In this document: positions 7,885-16,111 of the stretch, piece after piece
Position numbering within the stretch: position 1 is the first letter of the stretch
How the letters are laid out: every line of letters starts with the position of its first letter
DNA from: an uncultured Solobacterium sp.
GTDB taxonomy: Bacteria > Bacillota_I > Bacilli_A > Erysipelotrichales > Erysipelotrichaceae
Reading direction: 5' to 3'
Assembly (NCBI GenBank): GCA_900546285.1
Contig: URCJ01000004.1
Coordinates: 1-64,000 of the forward strand
Length of the DNA: 64,000 nt
The notes under the pieces: generated by a model
What the model was told of the DNA's origin: nothing
The model's input: the letters and a program-made list of their open reading frames with translations, nothing else
Database searches by the model: none
Position numbers and translations under genes: made by a program

Positions 7885-8544
7885 CTAATAAATTTCCTTA
7901 ATTAAAGTATTATACTCAGGCATATGTAAGCTTAAAATCTCATGAAACCTCTTAGAATGATTAGGAATAATAAAATGTAACATTTCATGCCACAAAACAG
8001 CCTCTAAATACTTATCATCAAAATGAATAAGCTTCTCATTAATAGTAATCAAATTCTTCTTAGGATAATTAATTCCCCAAGCTGACTTCAATATTCTAAA
8101 TTTATAATTAGGATTTAAACGATAACCATAATCATTAATAATATCTAAATACTTGCCTTCTTTTTCCTTAATTAAAGACAGCAACTTCTTAGAACCCTCT
8201 TTATAAAAAGTCTTTAAAACATCTTCCATATCACTCTTACTAGAATAAATAGTAAGTTCATCACCATTAATACTAACCCTACTTCTACCCTGTACAACAT
8301 TTAAATGATATTTCTTACCAAGATAATAGATATGATCATCGACTACAAGTTTCGAGTCTGACTTCTTCTCAACAACCTTAAGAATCCATTCTTCCTTATT
8401 CTTAATAAACTTTAACACATCATCATTAGACACCCATTTAGGGCATGTAACTTCTAACACTTCGTTTCTTATCCTAAGATAAATATTCTTCATATTCTTA
8501 CGAGTTACTTTTAACTCAAAATATCTTTCACCAACTTTAACCAT
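7885..8544 (-). CDS. YgjP/SprT-like M48-type zinc metallopeptidase (DUF45)
   Basis: The protein has an N-terminal beta-rich half (KNIYLRIRNEVLEVTCPKWV) and a C-terminal metallopeptidase core. The core has HEMLH (HExxH zinc site) followed by NHSKRFHEIL, the order seen in the YgjP (DUF45) family. Length about 219 residues is normal. I chose the ATG at 8544 (MVKVGERYFELKV). A longer frame opens at a TTG inside the divergent gene and adds residues that do not fit the family. No Shine-Dalgarno is present; TATTAT ends six bases before the ATG, which suggests a leaderless mRNA. Its substrate is unknown. Confidence 0.82.
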   Translation of the reverse strand: MVKVGERYFELKVTRKNMKNIYLRIRNEVLEVTCPKWVSNDDVLKFIKNKEEWILKVVEKKSDSKLVVDDHIYYLGKKYHLNVVQGRSRVSINGDELTIYSSKSDMEDVLKTFYKEGSKKLLSLIKEKEGKYLDIINDYGYRLNPNYKFRILKSAWGINYPKKNLITINEKLIHFDDKYLEAVLWHEMLHFIIPNHSKRFHEILSLHMPEYNTLIKEIY

Positions 8545-8573
8545 ATATCTATAATAGTATAAGAGGTGCGAAT

Positions 8574-9500
8574 ATGAACATAAGTCTTTTAGAACCAATC
8601 GGAATAAGTGAACAAGAAATAGAAAAATTAAGTAAACCCCTTATTGAAATGGGACACAACTTCACTTACTACAACACAAAAACAACAGATATAAATGAAC
8701 TAATCAAACGAAGCAAGGATCAAGATATTGTAATGATTGCCAACAATCCTTATCCTAAAGAAGTTATCCTACAAGCTAACAAATTAAAACTAATTTCGGT
8801 GGCTTTTGCAGGTATCGATCATGTAGATTTAAAGGCTTGTAAAGAAAGAAACATCGAAGTTTTAAACTGTCCTAACTATTCTAATGTTGCGGTTAGTGAA
8901 CTAGTAATCGGTTTAACACTAAATCTATTAAGAAAGATCAATGAAGCTGACTTGGCAACTAGAAATTGCCAAACAAACGCTTCTTTAATTGGCGAAGAAC
9001 TAGAAAACAAGACAGTAGGAATTATAGGTTTAGGTAAGATTGGAAATAAAACAGCTAATCTTTTTAACGCCTTTGGCTGTAATGTTTTAGGCTACCAAAG
9101 AAGCACTATTAATAATCCTAATGTTACTCAAGTAACAATAGATGAACTATTAGCACAAAGTGATATCATCTCTTTACATATCCCAAGTAATGAAGAAACA
9201 TATCATTTTATCGATGATGAAAAGATCAATAAGATGAAAAGAAATGCTATCTTAATTAACTGTGCAAGAGGTGCTGTAGTCGATAATATAGCCTTAGCTA
9301 AAGCCTTAAATGAAGAAAGAATAAAAGGAGCTGGTATTGATGTATTCGACTATGAACCACCTTTAAATGCTGATTATCCATTATTAAATGCCAAGAACAC
9401 AATCCTTACGCCTCATGTAGCCTACTATACTAAGGAAGCTATGATTAAAAGAGCTAATATTGAATTTAATAATGTGATCAATTATCTAAAGAAACAATAG
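8574..9500 (+). CDS. D-isomer-specific 2-hydroxyacid dehydrogenase
   Basis: The 308-residue protein has the two-domain fold of NAD-dependent 2-hydroxyacid dehydrogenases. The nucleotide loop is GLGKIG in TVGIIGLGKIGNKTA. The catalytic Arg lies in INCARGAVVD, the Glu in DVFDYEPP, and the His in LTPHVAYY. It should interconvert a 2-oxoacid and a D-2-hydroxyacid, but the substrate (glyoxylate, hydroxypyruvate, phosphoglycerate or a branched 2-oxoacid) cannot be read from sequence. AAGAGGTG precedes the ATG. A terminator follows, so it stands alone; it is divergent from the YgjP-like gene. Confidence 0.88.
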   Translation: MNISLLEPIGISEQEIEKLSKPLIEMGHNFTYYNTKTTDINELIKRSKDQDIVMIANNPYPKEVILQANKLKLISVAFAGIDHVDLKACKERNIEVLNCPNYSNVAVSELVIGLTLNLLRKINEADLATRNCQTNASLIGEELENKTVGIIGLGKIGNKTANLFNAFGCNVLGYQRSTINNPNVTQVTIDELLAQSDIISLHIPSNEETYHFIDDEKINKMKRNAILINCARGAVVDNIALAKALNEERIKGAGIDVFDYEPPLNADYPLLNAKNTILTPHVAYYTKEAMIKRANIEFNNVINYLKKQ

Positions 9501-9508
9501 AAATTAAA

Positions 9509-9543
9509 AGAGAGTCCCATCAATTTGGAACTCTCTATATTTT
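9509..9543. terminator. Terminator between the dehydrogenase and tRNA-His
   Basis: AGAGAGTCCCA (9509-9519) and TGGAACTCTCT (9526-9536) form a stem with one mismatch, followed by ATATTTTT. It sits between convergent units. Confidence 0.7.
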
Positions 9544-9551
9544 TAATCATA

Positions 9552-9629
9552 TGGGGCGATTGATGGGACTCGAACCCACGAATGCCAGAGCCACAATCTG
9601 GTGTGTTAACCAACTTCACCACAACCGCC
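9552..9629 (-). tRNA. tRNA-His (anticodon GTG)
   Basis: Minus strand cloverleaf with anticodon loop TTGTGGC closed by CCAGA/TCTGG, a GGTTCGAGTCC T-arm, an eight-base-pair acceptor including the extra 5' G typical of tRNA-His, and an encoded CCA (9554-9552). Confidence 0.95.
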
Positions 9630-9701
9630 ACATGCTCATTTATAATACACTTTTATAATACAAATGTAAATAGGAAATTGCACAAAAGCTCAACACCCAA
9701 T

Positions 9702-9730
9702 ACAAAAGCCTAACCATTATAGTTAGACTT
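9702..9730 (-). terminator. Terminator of the cysteine operon
   Basis: Minus strand AAGTCTAAC pairs with GTTAGGCTT (one G-U) across a seven-base loop and is followed by TTTGTATT. It overlaps the last codons of the gene ending at 9723. Confidence 0.6.
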
Positions 9731-10424
9731 CTGTATCAGATTTTGTATCCAAATTCTTAGCCTTAGAATGTTTTAAACCAAAATAACCAATAGCAGAAGT
9801 AGTCAAAGCACCAACACAATCAATAATCAAATCATCCATCGTATCTCTTAAAGCCTCTCTACCAATCAAATTGGTACCATCCTCAAGTCTAAACTTTTGC
9901 ATATTCAAATGTAAAATACCATCAAATGAGAACTCATATATTTCCCATAAGACACCAATTGAAACCGCAAAACAGAAAGCGAACAACGCTACAAAGAAAG
10001 GAGATAACTTCAACTCTTCCTCATCAGCCGTCTTATTTAAAACGTTAACGATATCAAAACCTAAAGAACCAAGCATACCCGCAGAGAAGGCGTGTAAGAT
10101 TGTATCCCAATGTTCAAATCTATAATAGAAAGATCTAACCTCACCCAAGACAATAGCTGCATATAAGAAAATCAAATATGCGATGATTGTATTAGTTGGA
10201 ATAGTAATATTAAACTTCTTCTTGATGAAACTTGGAAGATTCATGGCAAAAATGCCAAGAATACACTGCAACAACATCAACACATAATCACTCTTTTGTC
10301 TAAATAATGTATCAACTTCCTCACTAGGTGCATAGACAATCATACAAATTGAATAGATGATTGAAAGAATAAAGCCTAATAAGACAAAGTAGTAAAGATT
10401 CTTACCCTTCTTAATTTTCTTCAT
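9723..10424 (-). CDS. YjdF/DUF2238-like integral membrane protein
   Basis: The protein has 233 residues and about six membrane segments. Conserved blocks are HWDTILHAFSAGMLGSLGFD, FAVSIGVLWEIYEFSFD and DTMDDLIIDCVGAL, where His, Glu and Asp residues sit within or beside membrane helices. These resemble the YjdF (DUF2238) membrane family, whose function is unknown. It overlaps the upstream thioredoxin-like lipoprotein gene by 14 nt and is the last gene of a cysK-cysE operon, so a role linked to thiol or sulfur metabolism at the membrane is conceivable but unproven. Confidence 0.72.
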   Translation of the reverse strand: MKKIKKGKNLYYFVLLGFILSIIYSICMIVYAPSEEVDTLFRQKSDYVLMLLQCILGIFAMNLPSFIKKKFNITIPTNTIIAYLIFLYAAIVLGEVRSFYYRFEHWDTILHAFSAGMLGSLGFDIVNVLNKTADEEELKLSPFFVALFAFCFAVSIGVLWEIYEFSFDGILHLNMQKFRLEDGTNLIGREALRDTMDDLIIDCVGALTTSAIGYFGLKHSKAKNLDTKSDTEV

Positions 10425-11019
10425 AAATTGAATAATACTCCTCTATATAATCCTCTAACTGATCCTTTTCTTCTTCAGTCATAGTACGTTTATCAGCATC
10501 GTGTCCATCAACAGTACCTACATGATAATAAACTATTTCACCTTTTCTTACAAACATCAGCGTTGGAACATAGACTTTCTTATCCTCGCCCAAGAAATCA
10601 TAAACATAATCATAAAAAGCTTTAAACTCAGGATAATTAAATTCACCATCATCATTTGTATAACGATAATCATGATCTCTTTCACCATCTGGTCTAACAT
10701 TAAAAGAATATGTCATATTTAATAATCTTTGATCATCCTCAACTACATCAGACACAACAGGGCCAAGTTGTTTACACCAAGGACACTTATCAAAATACAT
10801 ATACAAGACAAAACTTTCCTTATTATCAATTTTCTTATAAAGCTCATCTAAAGTAATTTGATTCTTCGCAATCAAATAATCAACACTTGTATCATCATCA
10901 CAATCCGAATCTAAACTACAGGCATTATTACCACCGCCCACATTATCATCATCTTCAACATCTTGTTTACAAGCAGTCAAACTAAACAACAATATTAGCA
11001 CCAAAAATAACTTATTCAT
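10411..11019 (-). CDS. Thioredoxin-like lipoprotein with CPWC motif
   Basis: A 202-residue lipoprotein: the signal peptide ends in the lipobox LTAC (Cys17), followed by an acidic linker rich in Asp and Asn. The thioredoxin-like domain carries YFDKCPWCKQLGPVV, a canonical CxxC redox site, and the later cis-Pro region YVPTLMFVRKG. It should act outside the membrane as a disulfide reductase or oxidase. An additional CSLDSDCDDD element before the domain may form a disulfide or metal site. It sits in one operon with cysK and cysE, overlapping cysE by 4 nt, which ties external thiol chemistry to cysteine supply. Confidence 0.85.
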   Translation of the reverse strand: MNKLFLVLILLFSLTACKQDVEDDDNVGGGNNACSLDSDCDDDTSVDYLIAKNQITLDELYKKIDNKESFVLYMYFDKCPWCKQLGPVVSDVVEDDQRLLNMTYSFNVRPDGERDHDYRYTNDDGEFNYPEFKAFYDYVYDFLGEDKKVYVPTLMFVRKGEIVYYHVGTVDGHDADKRTMTEEEKDQLEDYIEEYYSIYEEN

Positions 11020-11543
11020 CTTGCCTCCTTTATTCTAGCTGGAATACCAACCGCAACATGATTGTTTGGAACATCCTGCAAGACTATCGCATTAGCCCCA
11101 ACCTTCACATTATCACCAAGTTCTATATTACCCAAGACCTTAGCACCAGCACCAATCTCTACATTATTGCCAATTGTAGGATGACGCTTACCAACAGAAT
11201 TACCCCTGCCTCCAAGTGTAACTCCATGATACATTTTAACATCATCTTTAATAATTGTCGTTTCCCCAATTACCACACCCATTCCATGGTCTATAAACAA
11301 ACCCCTACCAATAGTAGCTCCAGGATGAATTTCAATACCTGTAAAAAACCTAGTAATTTGTGAAATTAGTCTAGCTAAGAAGTATAGATGAAGATTATTC
11401 AAGAAATGTGCAATCCTATAAAAGAAGATGGCATGAATCGAAGGATACAACAAAATTATTGAAAGTGTATTCCTTGCGGCAGGATCGCTTTTCTTAATAT
11501 TCTCTACTTGCCTTTTTAAATCTCTAAAAATCATCTTAATCAA
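11016..11543 (-). CDS. cysE: Serine O-acetyltransferase
   Basis: The 175-residue enzyme makes O-acetylserine from serine and acetyl-CoA, the first step of cysteine synthesis. It is the short EpsC/CysE form. A short N-terminal helical part is followed by the left-handed beta-helix of hexapeptide repeats (IEIHPGATIGRGLFIDHG, VVIGETTIIKDDV, HPTIGNNVEIGAGAKVLG). The catalytic His is in FIDHGMG. It overlaps cysK by 8 nt, so the two enzymes are translationally coupled, as expected for the cysteine synthase complex. Confidence 0.95.
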   Translation of the reverse strand: MIKMIFRDLKRQVENIKKSDPAARNTLSIILLYPSIHAIFFYRIAHFLNNLHLYFLARLISQITRFFTGIEIHPGATIGRGLFIDHGMGVVIGETTIIKDDVKMYHGVTLGGRGNSVGKRHPTIGNNVEIGAGAKVLGNIELGDNVKVGANAIVLQDVPNNHVAVGIPARIKEAR

Positions 11544-12459
11544 ACAAATTTAGTGATAAATAACGATTACCGCCATCAGGTAAAATTACCACTATATTCT
11601 TACCCCTATTCTCTTCTTCCTTAGCTAATAAACTAGCCGCATATAAAGCCGCACCACTTGATACACCCACAAAGATTCCCTCTAGCTTAGCTAAATTCTT
11701 TAACGTATCATAAGCCTCTTCAGTTTTAACCGTAACAACCCTATCATAAACATCCCTGTCCAATGTATCAGGCACAAAACCAGCACCAATACCCTGAAGC
11801 TTATGAGGACCACTTGTTCCCTTAGTCAATACTGGCGAATCAAAAGGTTCTACACCAACTATCTCAACATTTTCATTTTGTTCCTTAAGATACTTACCAA
11901 TACCAGTAATAGTGCCACCTGTTCCAATACCAGCCACCGTAATATCTACCTTACCATCAGTGTCTTCATAAATCTCAGGACCTGTAGTCTTATAGTGAGC
12001 TAAAGGATTAGCACTATTTTCAAATTGACCTGCAATAATTGAATTAGCTATGCTTGCATGTAATTCATTAGCCTTATCAATAGCACCCTGCATACCCTTT
12101 TTGCCATCAGTCAAAATAACCTCAGCACCATAAGCCCTCATTAGATCAATTCTTTCCTTAGACATCGTATCAGGCAATGTTATGATCAAACGATAACCCT
12201 TATAAGCACAAATCATAGATAAACCAATACCTGTATTACCGCTTGTTGGTTCAATAATCGTAGAACCCTTCTTTAATAAACCTCTTTCTTCATAATCTTC
12301 AATAATAGATAAAGCTACTCTATCTTTAATAGAACCTGCTGGATTTAAATATTCAAGTTTAGCGATAATATTAGCCTTAGCCCCTACTAATTCTTCATAT
12401 TTCTTAAGTTCCACCAACGGTGTCTTACCGATTAATTCTGTAATATTTTGTTTAATCAT
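11536..12459 (-). CDS. cysK: Cysteine synthase A (O-acetylserine sulfhydrylase)
   Basis: The 307-residue PLP enzyme forms cysteine from O-acetylserine and sulfide. NPAGSIKDRVAL contains the PLP lysine, PTSGNTGIGL is the substrate loop, AGIGTGGTITGIG binds the PLP phosphate and VGVSSGAAL lies near the C-terminus. AGGAGG precedes the ATG. It is the first gene of cysK-cysE-lipoprotein-membrane protein, and a long hairpin with a T-run lies about 70 bases upstream in the leader region. Confidence 0.96.
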   Translation of the reverse strand: MIKQNITELIGKTPLVELKKYEELVGAKANIIAKLEYLNPAGSIKDRVALSIIEDYEERGLLKKGSTIIEPTSGNTGIGLSMICAYKGYRLIITLPDTMSKERIDLMRAYGAEVILTDGKKGMQGAIDKANELHASIANSIIAGQFENSANPLAHYKTTGPEIYEDTDGKVDITVAGIGTGGTITGIGKYLKEQNENVEIVGVEPFDSPVLTKGTSGPHKLQGIGAGFVPDTLDRDVYDRVVTVKTEEAYDTLKNLAKLEGIFVGVSSGAALYAASLLAKEEENRGKNIVVILPDGGNRYLSLNLFD

Positions 12460-12523
12460 ACAAACCTCCTAATAAACAAAAAGAGATCTTCTTATCGAAA
12501 ATCCCTAATATAAAACATAAATT

Positions 12524-12591
12524 AAAAAAGTCGACAAGAAAATTGTTATATTTGCATATACTCCTTACAACAACAACAATTTCTAGTCAAC
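12524..12591 (-). terminator. Long hairpin with T-run upstream of cysK (terminator or attenuator)
   Basis: On the minus strand GTTGACTAGAAATTGTT (12591-12575) pairs with AACAATTTTCTTGTCGAC (12547-12530), then six T follow. The loop of about 27 bases contains GTAAGGAG. It could terminate the upstream ECF gene, which ends at 12640, or act as a cysK attenuator. I found no T-box or SAM-riboswitch core. Confidence 0.6.
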
Positions 12592-12639
12592 ATATAATTC
12601 ATGTAATTAATATAACACTATTTTTATAAAATGTGTAAA

Positions 12640-13230
12640 TTACTCTTCAGGACTAACCTTATCTAGTAAACCACTTTCTTTAAGTCTTGGATATAATGCC
12701 AAATAGATTAAAGACGCAATAATTATAGCCAATACCGCATTGACAAAAGTAGTCACAAACTTCGCAAAAGCTAAATAAGTAATCGCCTTTTGAGCATTCT
12801 TTAAAATAATCAAATAATAAACATAAGAAAATAAAGGCTCACCAAGACAATTGAAAATCATACCGAAGGTACAAGATTTAAAGACAGCAACTCTTAAATC
12901 CTTACCACTTTTCTTATTAATCTTATAAACCCTATGGGCAAAATAACCAGTAACTAAACCAATACCCATCTTCAAAACAAGAGTTTTAGGAGCTACTGCG
13001 ATATAAACAGGATCTAAGATATCACCAATACCCATACCAATAGCTCCTGCAAGTCCTCCTGGTAAACCACCCAACAACAAAGCAGCTAGCACGCAGAAAG
13101 TATTTCCTAAATGGAAAGAAGTATAACCAACAGGAGTTGGAATCTTAATTTGTAGGAAGGTAAAAGCTACATAACATAAGGCCGCCATTAGACCAACCAT
13201 TGATATTTTTAACACTGAATTCTTTTTCAT
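12640..13230 (-). CDS. ECF transporter S component, possibly vitamin B6-specific
   Basis: A membrane protein of about 196 residues with roughly five or six helices. It has the hallmarks of ECF S components: small, Gly/Ala-rich helices, and the segment IPTPVGYTSFHLGNTFCVLA followed by GGLPGGLAGAIGMGIGDI. The energising EcfAAT module is not in this window. I chose the ATG at 13230 because GAGG lies eight bases upstream; a GTG frame starts three codons earlier. It is divergent from a MocR regulator, and a palindrome (13265-13284) lies between them. PdxR-type MocR proteins are known to control pyridoxine or pyridoxal uptake, so vitamin B6 is the best guess for its substrate. Confidence 0.78.
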   Translation of the reverse strand: MKKNSVLKISMVGLMAALCYVAFTFLQIKIPTPVGYTSFHLGNTFCVLAALLLGGLPGGLAGAIGMGIGDILDPVYIAVAPKTLVLKMGIGLVTGYFAHRVYKINKKSGKDLRVAVFKSCTFGMIFNCLGEPLFSYVYYLIILKNAQKAITYLAFAKFVTTFVNAVLAIIIASLIYLALYPRLKESGLLDKVSPEE

Positions 13231-13264
13231 AATCATCACCTCAATAGGAAGTATATAATAGTGT

Positions 13265-13284
13265 TGGTTATATAGAAATAACCA
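13265..13284. promoter_or_regulatory. Palindromic operator between ECF S component and MocR genes
   Basis: TGGTTAT (13265-13271), six bases, ATAACCA (13278-13284): a perfect 7-bp inverted repeat in the 79-base divergent intergenic region, just upstream of a TATTAT -10-like box read toward the ECF gene. It is the natural binding site for the adjacent regulator. Confidence 0.55.
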
Positions 13285-13309
13285 GTTTTGAATATTTTAA
13301 TAAGACCAG

Positions 13310-14674
13310 ATGAAAAAGATATTATATTTAGAAATCTATGAATATGTAATCGATAAAATCAAACACAAACAGTGGCTACCAAACTTTAAAATACCCTCAA
13401 AAAGAAAACTAAGTGAAGCCTTTAATGTTTCGCTAATCACAGTAGCCACTGCTCTAGAGCAATTAGAAAGTGAAGGCTACATCTATAGTAAAGAAAGAGT
13501 TGGCTACTTTGTATCCGATATTGACATCCTCACAAAACATGAAATAAGAAACGATATACTCATCGAACAAAAAAATGATGAATATATCTTTGACTTTAGA
13601 AACAACAATGGCGATATCTTGAACTTCCCGTTTTCTAATTGGCAAAAGATAGAACGTAAAATCTTGAATGACAACAAAGAATTATTATTTAATAAACCTC
13701 AAAGTTTTGGTGAACAGCCCTTAAGAAAAGCGATAGCCAATTATCTTAATAATAACTTGGCAATGAATGTTTCCTATAAACAAGTAATCATCACCTCAGG
13801 AAGTGATAATTCCTATAATAATCTAATCAATTTCTTTGGTAGAAAGATAAAATATGGACTAGAAGATCCCGGTTACCAAAATATTTCTTCAATCTATAAA
13901 TTAAATGATCTTAAATATAAATACATTAAATTAGATGAAAATGGTATTAACATCTCTGAATTAAAGAAATCAAAGGTTGATATCGTCCATGTATCAACCA
14001 ATCACCACTATCCAAGTGGTATCGTTATGCCCATATCTAGACGCTATGAACTGATTAAGTGGGTCAAAGATAATGATTCTATTATTATTGAAGATGATTA
14101 CGATGTTGAATTAAGACTCAAGGGCAAACTAATCAACCCTCTATTCACCTTAGATGATAATAATATTGTCTATTTAAACACCTTCTCATTAACTCTTAAT
14201 CCTGGTTTTAGAATAGCCTATATGGTACTTCCTAAAAGACTTGCTAATGAATACGAAAACAAGATGTCTACTTTTAAATGTAATGTCTCAAAGTTAGAAC
14301 AATTAATTCTAGCCGAATTTATAAGTTCGGGTGCTTACGAAAGATATTTAAATAAGAAAAAGAAAAGATATCAGGATATTAGGAATGCTTTTGTCGATAA
14401 GATAAGTATACTAAGTAACAAACACAATCTCATTCTAAAAGAAGCAGACTTAGGATTACATGTACTAATTACCTATCCTTATAAGGTAAGTGATGAAAAA
14501 GTACTTGAAATTGCTAAAACATTAAAGATAAAGATATATCCTTTATCTCATTTCATGCATGAAAAGAAAGATACTCATACCCTGATTGTCAATTATTCTT
14601 GTTTCAACAAGGATAATATCGAAAAAGGCATAAGTATCTTAGAACAATTATTCGAAAGTATAGAAAAAGTTTGA
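13310..14674 (+). CDS. MocR/PdxR-family regulator lacking the PLP lysine
   Basis: The 454-residue protein has an N-terminal GntR-type winged helix (about 1-70, FKIPSKRKLSEAFNVSLITV) joined to a class I aminotransferase-like domain. Most fold-I contacts remain: EDPGYQN, STNHHYPSG, IIEDDYDVELR and the Arg of NPGFRIAY. In MocR proteins the stretch before that Arg reads like TFSKTLxPG, with the Lys forming the PLP Schiff base. Here it is TFSLTLNPG, with Leu294 in place of Lys. The protein probably cannot bind PLP covalently but may still sense a ligand. Its divergent neighbour is an ECF S component, probably its target. The start has no clear Shine-Dalgarno. Confidence 0.85.
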   Translation: MKKILYLEIYEYVIDKIKHKQWLPNFKIPSKRKLSEAFNVSLITVATALEQLESEGYIYSKERVGYFVSDIDILTKHEIRNDILIEQKNDEYIFDFRNNNGDILNFPFSNWQKIERKILNDNKELLFNKPQSFGEQPLRKAIANYLNNNLAMNVSYKQVIITSGSDNSYNNLINFFGRKIKYGLEDPGYQNISSIYKLNDLKYKYIKLDENGINISELKKSKVDIVHVSTNHHYPSGIVMPISRRYELIKWVKDNDSIIIEDDYDVELRLKGKLINPLFTLDDNNIVYLNTFSLTLNPGFRIAYMVLPKRLANEYENKMSTFKCNVSKLEQLILAEFISSGAYERYLNKKKKRYQDIRNAFVDKISILSNKHNLILKEADLGLHVLITYPYKVSDEKVLEIAKTLKIKIYPLSHFMHEKKDTHTLIVNYSCFNKDNIEKGISILEQLFESIEKV

Positions 14675-14694
14675 TTTAATTCAATCAAGCTTTT
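14665..14694. terminator. Bidirectional terminator between MocR and nfnB
   Basis: AAAAGTTTGATT (14665-14676) pairs with AATCAAGCTTTT (14683-14694) with one G-U pair, between convergent genes. Confidence 0.8.
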
Positions 14695-14702
14695 AATTTG
14701 AT

Positions 14703-16106
14703 TTATTTGCTTAAGTATTCGTCAATTGACTTAGCAGCCAACTTACCAGCACCCATAGCTGAGATAACTGTTGCAGCACCTGTAACAGCATCACCACCAG
14801 CATAAACCTTATCCTTAGTAGTCTTACCGCCATCATCAACGATGATACCACCCTTCTTAGTAACTTCTAGACCACTAGTAGTTGACTTAATTAGAGGGTT
14901 AGGAGAAGTACCGATAGAAATAACTACAGTATCAACTTCTAATTCAAATTCAGAACCAGGAATCTCAATTGGTCTTCTTCTACCACTCGCATCAGGTTCA
15001 CCAAGTTCCATCTTAATGCACTTGATACCAGTAACGAAGTTATTCTTAGGATCACGAGGATCATCAGGATTATGATAACCAAGGATTTCAACTGGATTAT
15101 TCAATAATTTGAAGTCGATACCCTCTTCCATAGCATGTTCAACTTCTTCTTTTCTAGCAGGAAGTTCTTCTAAAGATCTTCTATAAATTACATAAACCTT
15201 TTCAGCACCAAGTCTTAAAGCGGTTCTGGCAGCATCCATCGCAACGTTACCACCACCAACGATTGCAACCTTGCCACCCTTCATAATAGGAGTAACAGGA
15301 TCACTCTCATAAGCCTTCATAAGATTTGATCTAGTTAAGAATTCATTTGCAGAATAAACACCATTTAAAGATTCACCTGGAATATTCATAAATGAAGGAA
15401 GACCAGCACCAGAACCAATATATACAGCTTCATATTCTTCTAATAATTCATCAACAGTAATTGACTTACCAATAACTACGTTAGTATCAACAGTAACACC
15501 TAACTTCTTTAAGTTATCAACTTCCTTAGAAACAATTGACTTAGGAAGTCTGAACTCAGGAATACCATAAACAAGAACACCACCAGCAGTATGTAAAGCT
15601 TCGAAAATTGTTACTTCATAACCCTTCTTAGCTAAGTCACCAGCACAAGTTAAACCACTAGGACCAGAACCAACAACCGCAACTCTATGACCATTAGAAG
15701 CAGGTTTTACAACCTCATGATCATGAGCTAAATGATAATCAGCAATAAATCTTTCAAGTCTACCGATACCAACAGGTTCACCCTTGATACCTCTAACACA
15801 CTTAGATTCACATTGAGTTTCTTGTGGACAAACTCTACCACAAACTGCAGGTAAAGAAGATGATAATGAAATTACATTATAAGCACCTTCATAATCCTTT
15901 TCCTTAATCTTAGTAATGAATTCAGGAATATGGATATTTACAGGACAACCCTCAACACATCTAGGATTACGACAATTTAAACATCTTTCAGCTTCATCAA
16001 GAGCGATTTCTTCAGTATAACCCAAAGCAACTTCCTTAAAGTTATGACCTCTTTCAATAGGGTCTTGAATAGGCATTGGATTCTTTTCTAATTTCATATT
16101 AGGCAT
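14703..16106 (-). CDS. nfnB: NfnB subunit, NADH-dependent ferredoxin:NADP+ oxidoreductase (glutamate synthase small-subunit-like)
   Basis: The 467-residue flavoprotein has an N-terminal iron-sulfur region (CLNCRNPRCVEGCPVNIHIP and VCGRVCPQETQCESKCVRG), then an FAD fold (VAVVGSGPSGLTCA) and an NADPH fold (VAIVGGGNVAMDAARTALRLG). On its own it would be called a glutamate synthase small subunit. No large GOGAT subunit is nearby, and the adjacent upstream gene encodes the matching NfnA subunit 5 nt away. Together they should form the electron-bifurcating NfnAB complex, which exchanges electrons between ferredoxin, NADH and NADPH in anaerobes. GGGAG precedes the ATG. Confidence 0.88.
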   Translation of the reverse strand: MPNMKLEKNPMPIQDPIERGHNFKEVALGYTEEIALDEAERCLNCRNPRCVEGCPVNIHIPEFITKIKEKDYEGAYNVISLSSSLPAVCGRVCPQETQCESKCVRGIKGEPVGIGRLERFIADYHLAHDHEVVKPASNGHRVAVVGSGPSGLTCAGDLAKKGYEVTIFEALHTAGGVLVYGIPEFRLPKSIVSKEVDNLKKLGVTVDTNVVIGKSITVDELLEEYEAVYIGSGAGLPSFMNIPGESLNGVYSANEFLTRSNLMKAYESDPVTPIMKGGKVAIVGGGNVAMDAARTALRLGAEKVYVIYRRSLEELPARKEEVEHAMEEGIDFKLLNNPVEILGYHNPDDPRDPKNNFVTGIKCIKMELGEPDASGRRRPIEIPGSEFELEVDTVVISIGTSPNPLIKSTTSGLEVTKKGGIIVDDGGKTTKDKVYAGGDAVTGAATVISAMGAGKLAAKSIDEYLSK

Positions 16107-16111
16107 AATTA

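Noticed and set aside
9552..9629. tRNA-His as an integration site for an element
   Set aside because: No integrase gene and no direct repeat of the tRNA 3' end were seen nearby; flanking genes look ordinary.
12460..12640. T-box or SAM riboswitch upstream of cysK
   Set aside because: No T-box sequence (AGGGTGG-type) and no S-box core are present; only a simple long hairpin with T6 is visible.
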